A DNA stretch of 36,364 nucleotides from assembly GCF_013283785.1 (NCBI RefSeq), contig NZ_JABCPZ010000098.1:1-36364 (forward strand), written 5' to 3'. The notes beneath the pieces are model-generated. The model was not told the origin of the DNA and did no database searches. It was given only the letters and a program-made list of their open reading frames with translations. Position 1 is the stretch's first letter; each line of letters opens with the position of its first letter. Shown in pieces: positions 32,073 through 36,364 of this stretch. The translations under genes and the position numbers were made by a program. The DNA comes from Nonomuraea antri (lineage in GTDB: Bacteria > Actinomycetota > Actinomycetes > Streptosporangiales > Streptosporangiaceae).

Positions 32073-33968
32073 GTGGAAATCGAGCGTCACGAATACGACG
32101 TCGTCGTCATCGGTGCGGGCGGCGCCGGGCTGCGGGCCGCTATCGAGGCCAGGCAGCAGGGCAAGAGAACGGCGATCGTCTGCAAGTCCCTGTTCGGCAA
32201 GGCCCACACGGTCATGGCCGAAGGCGGGGCCGCCGCCGCGATGGGCAACGTCAACCCCGACGACAACTGGATGGTGCACTTCCGTGACACCATGCGGGGC
32301 GGCAAGTTCCTCAACAACTGGCGCATGGCCGAGCTGCACGCCAAGGAGGCCCCGGACCGGGTCTGGGAGCTGGAGGCGTGGGGCGCGCTGTTCGACCGGA
32401 CGAAAGACGGCAAGATCAGCCAGCGCAACTTCGGCGGCCACGAGTACCCGCGCCTGGCGCACGTGGGCGACCGTACCGGCCTGGAGCTGATCAGGACGCT
32501 GCAGCAGCGCGTGGTCGCGCTCCAGCAGGAGGACTACGAGCAGTACGGCGACTACGAGGCCTACATCAAGGTCTTCGCCGAGTGCACGGTGACCAGGCTG
32601 CTCAAGGACGGCGACCGGATCTCCGGTGCGTTCGGCTACTGGCGCGAGAGCGGCAACTTCATCCTCTTCGACGCCCCGGCCGTGGTGCTGGCCACCGGCG
32701 GCATCGGCAAGTCGTACGTGGTCACCTCCAACTCCTGGGAGTACACCGGCGACGGCCACGCCCTGGCCCTGCTGGCCGGCGCGAACCTGATCAACATGGA
32801 GTTCATCCAGTTCCACCCCACCGGGATGGTCTGGCCGCCGTCGGTGCGCGGCATCCTCGTGACGGAGTCGGTGCGCGGCGACCGCGGCATCCTGCTCAAC
32901 TCCGAGGGCAAGCGCTTCATGTTCGACTACATCCCCGAGGTGTTCAAGGACAAGTACGCCACCACCCCGGAGGAAGGCGACCGCTGGTACGACGACCAGG
33001 CCAACAACCGGCGTCCGCCGGAGCTGCTGCCCCGCGACGAGGTGGCCCGCGCGATCAACTCCGAGGTGAAGGCGGGCCGCGGCTCGCCCCAGGGCGGCGT
33101 GTTCCTGACCGTGGTCGGCCGCATGCCCGGCGGCGAGGCGGAGATCAGGCGGCGGCTGCCGTCGATGTACCACCAGTTCAAGGAGCTGGCCGACGTCGAC
33201 ATCACGGCCGAGCCGATGCAGGTCGGCCCGACCTGCCACTACATCATGGGCGGGGTCGAGGTCGACGCCGACACCGGCGCCGCGGCCGTGCCCGGGCTGT
33301 TCGCCGCGGGTGAGGTCTCGGGCGGCATGCACGGCTCGAACAGGCTCGGCGGCAACTCCCTGTCCGACCTGCTGGTCTTCGGCCGGCGCGCGGGCGCGGG
33401 CGCGTCCGAGTACGTCGACGGGCTCCCCCGGCGTCCCAAGGTGAGCCAGGAACTCGTGGACGAGGCCCGCGACGAGGCTCTGGCCCCGCTCGAGCGCGGC
33501 GGCGAGAACCCCTACGAGGTGCACCACGAGCTCCAGCGGACGATGAACGAGCTGGTCGGCATCATCCGCAAGGAAGAGGAGGTCGCCGAGGCGCTGGAGG
33601 CCGTGGAGAAGCTCAAGGAGCGGGTGCGTCTCGTCGGCGCGGCCGGGTCCCGGATCTACAACCCGGGCTGGCACCTGGCCATCGACCTGCGCAACATGGT
33701 CCTGGTCTCGGAGTGCGTGGCGCGTGCCGCGCTGCTGCGCACCGAGAGCCGCGGCGGGCACACCCGCGACGACTTCCCCGGGATGAATCCGGAATGGCGC
33801 CGCAAGCTGCTCGTCTGCTCCACCCCGGACGGCTCCACGGTCCAGGTCGACGAGCAGCTCCAGCCGACCATGCGCGAGGACCTGATCACCCTGTTCGACC
33901 GGGACGAGCTGAAGAAGTACCTCACCGACGAAGAGATGGCCGAGTTCGACGGGATCGCGGAAAAATGA
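32073..33968 (+). CDS. Sdh1-type succinate dehydrogenase flavoprotein subunit
   Basis: A 631-residue FAD-containing catalytic subunit. The Rossmann motif is VVVIGAGGAGLRAAIEA. The likely flavin-linked His is in GKAHTVMAEGG, and the active-site blocks QFHPTGM, HYIMGGVEVD and NRLGGNSLSDLLVFGRRAG are of the type shared by E. coli SdhA and FrdA. The C-terminal RTESRGGHTRDDFP motif is also present. It differs clearly from the other SdhA of this window (24572-26494), so the two complexes are not recent duplicates. GTG 32073 follows GTAAGG. Its stop overlaps the next ATG (ATGA). Confidence 0.94.
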   Translation: MEIERHEYDVVVIGAGGAGLRAAIEARQQGKRTAIVCKSLFGKAHTVMAEGGAAAAMGNVNPDDNWMVHFRDTMRGGKFLNNWRMAELHAKEAPDRVWELEAWGALFDRTKDGKISQRNFGGHEYPRLAHVGDRTGLELIRTLQQRVVALQQEDYEQYGDYEAYIKVFAECTVTRLLKDGDRISGAFGYWRESGNFILFDAPAVVLATGGIGKSYVVTSNSWEYTGDGHALALLAGANLINMEFIQFHPTGMVWPPSVRGILVTESVRGDRGILLNSEGKRFMFDYIPEVFKDKYATTPEEGDRWYDDQANNRRPPELLPRDEVARAINSEVKAGRGSPQGGVFLTVVGRMPGGEAEIRRRLPSMYHQFKELADVDITAEPMQVGPTCHYIMGGVEVDADTGAAAVPGLFAAGEVSGGMHGSNRLGGNSLSDLLVFGRRAGAGASEYVDGLPRRPKVSQELVDEARDEALAPLERGGENPYEVHHELQRTMNELVGIIRKEEEVAEALEAVEKLKERVRLVGAAGSRIYNPGWHLAIDLRNMVLVSECVARAALLRTESRGGHTRDDFPGMNPEWRRKLLVCSTPDGSTVQVDEQLQPTMREDLITLFDRDELKKYLTDEEMAEFDGIAEK

Positions 33969-34717
33969 GCTATAAGGCGAAGTTCAGGGTCTGGCGCGGC
34001 GAGGGCGGCGAAGGCAAGCTCGAAGACTTCACCGTCGAGGTGAACGAGGGCGAGGTCGTCCTCGACATCATCCACAGGCTCCAGGCCACCCAGGCGCCCG
34101 ACCTGGCCGTGCGCTGGAACTGCAAGGCGGGCAAGTGCGGCTCCTGCTCCATGGAGATCAACGGCAAGCCGCGGCTGGGCTGCATGACCCGCATGTCCAC
34201 CTTCGAGGAGGACGAGACGATCACGGTCACGCCCATGCGGACCTTCCCCGTGATCAAGGACCTGGTCACCGACGTCTCGTTCAACTACCAGAAGGCGCGT
34301 GAGGTCCCGTCCTTCACCCCGCCGGCGGACGTGCGGCCTGGCGAGTACCGCATGAAGCAGGTCGACGTCGACCGCTCCCAGGAATTCCGCAAGTGCATCG
34401 AATGCTTCATGTGCAACAACGTCTGCCACGTGATCCGCGACCACGAGGAGAACAAGGCCGCCTTCTCCGGGCCGCGCTTCCTCATGCGGATCGCCGAACT
34501 GGACATGCACCCGTACGACGTGGCCGACCGCCAGGAGGCCGCGCAGCAGGAGCACGGGCTCGGCTACTGCAACATCACCAAGTGCTGCACCGAGGTCTGC
34601 CCCGAGCACATCAAGATCACTGACAACGCGCTGATCCCGATGAAGGAGCGCGTGGTCGACCGGAAGTACGACCCGCTGGTCTGGCTGGGCAGCAAGATCT
34701 TCCGCCGCCCCAAGTAG
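33965..34717 (+). CDS. Sdh1-type succinate dehydrogenase iron-sulfur subunit
   Basis: A 250-residue electron-transfer subunit. The [2Fe-2S] ligands are C53, C58, C61 and C73 (CKAGKCGSCSMEING, GCMTRM). Two further Cys groups follow, CIECFMCNNVCHV and CNITKCCTEVCPEH, for the [4Fe-4S] and [3Fe-4S] centres. The sequence WNCKAGKCGSC with MEINGKPRLGCMTRM closely resembles mycobacterial Rv0247c. ATG 33965 overlaps the flavoprotein stop. The longer open frame from 33713 is discarded because it lies within the flavoprotein gene. A 23-bp perfect hairpin ends the operon three bases after the stop. Confidence 0.94.
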   Translation: MSYKAKFRVWRGEGGEGKLEDFTVEVNEGEVVLDIIHRLQATQAPDLAVRWNCKAGKCGSCSMEINGKPRLGCMTRMSTFEEDETITVTPMRTFPVIKDLVTDVSFNYQKAREVPSFTPPADVRPGEYRMKQVDVDRSQEFRKCIECFMCNNVCHVIRDHEENKAAFSGPRFLMRIAELDMHPYDVADRQEAAQQEHGLGYCNITKCCTEVCPEHIKITDNALIPMKERVVDRKYDPLVWLGSKIFRRPK

Positions 34718-34720
34718 TCA

Positions 34721-34770
34721 CACGCGAAAGAGGAGGGCGACCCTGCCGGGTCGCCCTCCTCTTTCGCGTG
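34721..34770. terminator. 23-bp perfect hairpin terminator
   Basis: The segment 34721-34743 is the exact inverse of 34748-34770, a 23-bp stem with the loop TGCC, lying between the convergent ends of the SDH operon and the surface-protein gene. It lies three bases from each stop codon. The stem carries a purine-rich GAAAGAGGAGGG run, so the transcript has CCCTCCTCTTTC on the 3' side. Confidence 0.85.
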
Positions 34771-34772
34771 CT

Positions 34773-36086
34773 TCAGTCCGAGCGCTTCCAGGGCTCCCGC
34801 GCCGAGTCGGGCATCTCCCTGGTCTCCTTCGTCTCCTTCATCGGCGGCAGCGGCTGGACGGCCGTGACGTCGTCGTCCCGCGGCGGGCCCGCGTGCTGCC
34901 AGGGCTCCGAGTCGCCTGGCTCCGCGGCCGGCGACGGACCGAACGGGCGCTCGGGCCGCTCGAACCGGCTCGCCGCCCCGCCAGGCGGGATGTCGCCGGG
35001 CGGCTGCTCCGGCGGGATCAGCGGCTCGAACGGGTCGCGGTAGGGCTCGTCCGAGGCGCTCGGCGGGTGGTTGTAGGAGTCGAACTCGTCCGGGTGCAGG
35101 ACCACGGCGTCGGGATGCGGCTCGTTCGGGTAGACCGGCGGGCCGTACGCGTGCGGGTCGTAGCCCTGCGGCCCGTAACCCTGCGGCGGGTACGGCTGGC
35201 CCGGGTCCTGGTAGCCGGGGTCCTGGTAACCGGGGCCGCCCGGACCGTAGGCGGGGGGCGCCTGGCCGCCGGGGAACGTCTGCACCGGCACGAAGCTGAT
35301 GATCGGCGCGTACGCCGTACCGCCCGGGTAGCCGGGGGCGGGGAAGGAGGCCGTGGCGTAACCGGGTCCGGCCGGGTAGCCGGGCGGCACGTCGCCGGGA
35401 CGTCCGGCGTTCGGCCCGGCCTTGCGCACGGCGGCGGCGTGGGCCATGCGGCGCAGCCGTCCCTCGAAGATCAGCACGGAGAACAGCGCGAGCAGGACTA
35501 GCACCAGCGCCGGAATGCTCAGCTTCTGGGTCAGCGTCCGCTGGTCGAACTCCGGCGCCGCGTTACGCAGCTCCAGCGGCACGGTGTCGGACTGGGCGCC
35601 GGTGTTGTCGGTCGGCAGCGTCGTGGCCGGGGGCGGCGTGTCGCTGGCCACGCTCGGGCTCGGCAGCTCGATGGACGTCTCCGGGGACGGCGTCGGCGTG
35701 ATCGCCGGTACCTGGACGTCCTGCGTGGGCGGCGGCGCCGGGTTCTGCGTCGTCTGGTTCTCGCTCGGCGTGGGCGCCGCCGACGACGTGGTCTTCGTCG
35801 GCTTCGGCGCGGCCGAGGTCTTGGTCGGGCTGGCCGTGACGGTCTTGGTGATCGTCGTCTCGGGCTGGTCGGGCGTCGGCGTGCCCAACGTGGTGGTCAC
35901 CGTGACCGTGGTCTCCGGGTCGGGGGAGGCGTCGCAGACCTCGCCGGCTTCACACCCTTCGATGGGCGGATCGAACGCCGACACCGAGGCGCTGGCGGCC
36001 GGGCCGATGAACGGGGCGATCCCCGCACCGGTCAGCCCGAGAGCCAGCACGATCGCGGACACGGCCGTCGCTCGCGTACGTGCCAC
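34773..36086 (-). CDS. Thr/Pro-rich membrane-anchored surface protein
   Basis: A 437-residue protein of unknown function. It has a signal peptide (residues 1-34, ending PAASA), a short extracellular start with two Cys (EGCEAGEVC), a Thr/Ser/Pro-rich stretch (about 55-165, likely stalk-like and glycosylated), a membrane helix (IPALVLVLLALFSVLIFEG, about 190-208), and a long cytoplasmic tail rich in Pro, Gly and Tyr (YPAGPGY, GYQDPGYQDP, QGYGPQGYDP). The tail resembles disordered PY-rich regions seen in actinobacterial envelope proteins. The start is GTG 36086. No enzymatic domain is present. A role in signalling or as a scaffold is conceivable but unsupported. Confidence 0.82.
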   Translation of the reverse strand: MARTRATAVSAIVLALGLTGAGIAPFIGPAASASVSAFDPPIEGCEAGEVCDASPDPETTVTVTTTLGTPTPDQPETTITKTVTASPTKTSAAPKPTKTTSSAAPTPSENQTTQNPAPPPTQDVQVPAITPTPSPETSIELPSPSVASDTPPPATTLPTDNTGAQSDTVPLELRNAAPEFDQRTLTQKLSIPALVLVLLALFSVLIFEGRLRRMAHAAAVRKAGPNAGRPGDVPPGYPAGPGYATASFPAPGYPGGTAYAPIISFVPVQTFPGGQAPPAYGPGGPGYQDPGYQDPGQPYPPQGYGPQGYDPHAYGPPVYPNEPHPDAVVLHPDEFDSYNHPPSASDEPYRDPFEPLIPPEQPPGDIPPGGAASRFERPERPFGPSPAAEPGDSEPWQHAGPPRDDDVTAVQPLPPMKETKETREMPDSAREPWKRSD

Positions 36087-36162
36087 CTGTGCCCTCCGCC
36101 GAGTCTCCCGAAACCATGGTCAAGGGAATACTAGTCGGGTAAAAGTAACAGTAAAGGCGGAA

Positions 36163-36318
36163 TTACAACACCTTTTGCCGCATCCGTGCGCGTTGCGTCC
36201 TGGCGACCAGCCACAGTGCCCCCATCAGCACCGCGATGCCCCCGCTGACCACCGCGAACCCCCACGGCCCTGCCAGCGGATTCACCCACGCGACGGGCTG
36301 AGTTCGCTTCGGCGCCAT
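36163..36318 (-). CDS. Small single-span membrane protein
   Basis: A 51-residue protein with a basic start (MAPKRTQP), a membrane helix (WGFAVVSGGIAVLMGALWLVA) and a basic end (RTQRARMRQKVL). ATG 36318 is preferred because AGGGA stands seven bases upstream; a longer frame to 36360 adds 14 residues. The other minus frame here (36131-36337) is Arg/Gly-rich and has no such features. The family is not recognised. It lies 76 bp upstream of the surface-protein gene on the same strand and may be cotranscribed with it. Confidence 0.6.
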   Translation of the reverse strand: MAPKRTQPVAWVNPLAGPWGFAVVSGGIAVLMGALWLVARTQRARMRQKVL

Positions 36319-36364
36319 CCCGATTTCCCTCGGCCACGGCGCCTCCCCACCGAAAACCATCCCC

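Overview
The window is high-GC actinomycete chromosome: GTG and TTG starts are common, genes are packed with ATGA and GTGA overlaps, and the families are typical of Streptosporangiales or Streptomyces-like organisms (family-level placement is inference). No rRNA, tRNA or CRISPR array is visible. 

Left flank (1-13.1 kb): two coupled half-ABC exporters on the minus strand whose nucleotide-binding motifs are degenerate in a complementary way; a nitrate respiration block with narK (minus) diverging from narGHJI (plus); then two aminoglycoside-phosphotransferase-fold proteins and an NmrA-type NAD(P)-binding protein. 

Centre (13.19-23.11 kb): an alpha/beta-hydrolase gene is split by a 9.06 kb integrated element. 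Removing 13895-22958 restores one 284-codon frame through a shared GACC. The element carries a large serine integrase beside its right end, a GntR-type winged-helix regulator beside its left end, a transfer-type operon of small proteins leading into an FtsK/TraB-like DNA translocase, an array of four GGTAGCAG repeats just after that gene (candidate transfer locus), and two small operons of unrecognised genes that each contain a related HTH protein. No replication initiator or excisionase is recognisable, so it looks like a reduced actinomycete integrative (conjugative or mobilisable) element. Joining its ends recreates an attP-like dyad and a possible integrase promoter that exists only in the circular form. 

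Right flank (23.1-36.4 kb): a His-rich DUF4396 membrane protein; sdhCAB of the five-helix, probably di-heme type (minus) with a divergent LysR regulator; a signalling operon (receiver-PP2C phosphatase, histidine kinase, single-domain receiver); a second succinate dehydrogenase resembling mycobacterial Sdh1 (plus); then a Thr/Pro-rich membrane-anchored surface protein and a small membrane protein (minus). Apart from the element, the neighbourhood is dominated by respiratory functions: nitrate reductase and two distinct succinate:quinone oxidoreductases.
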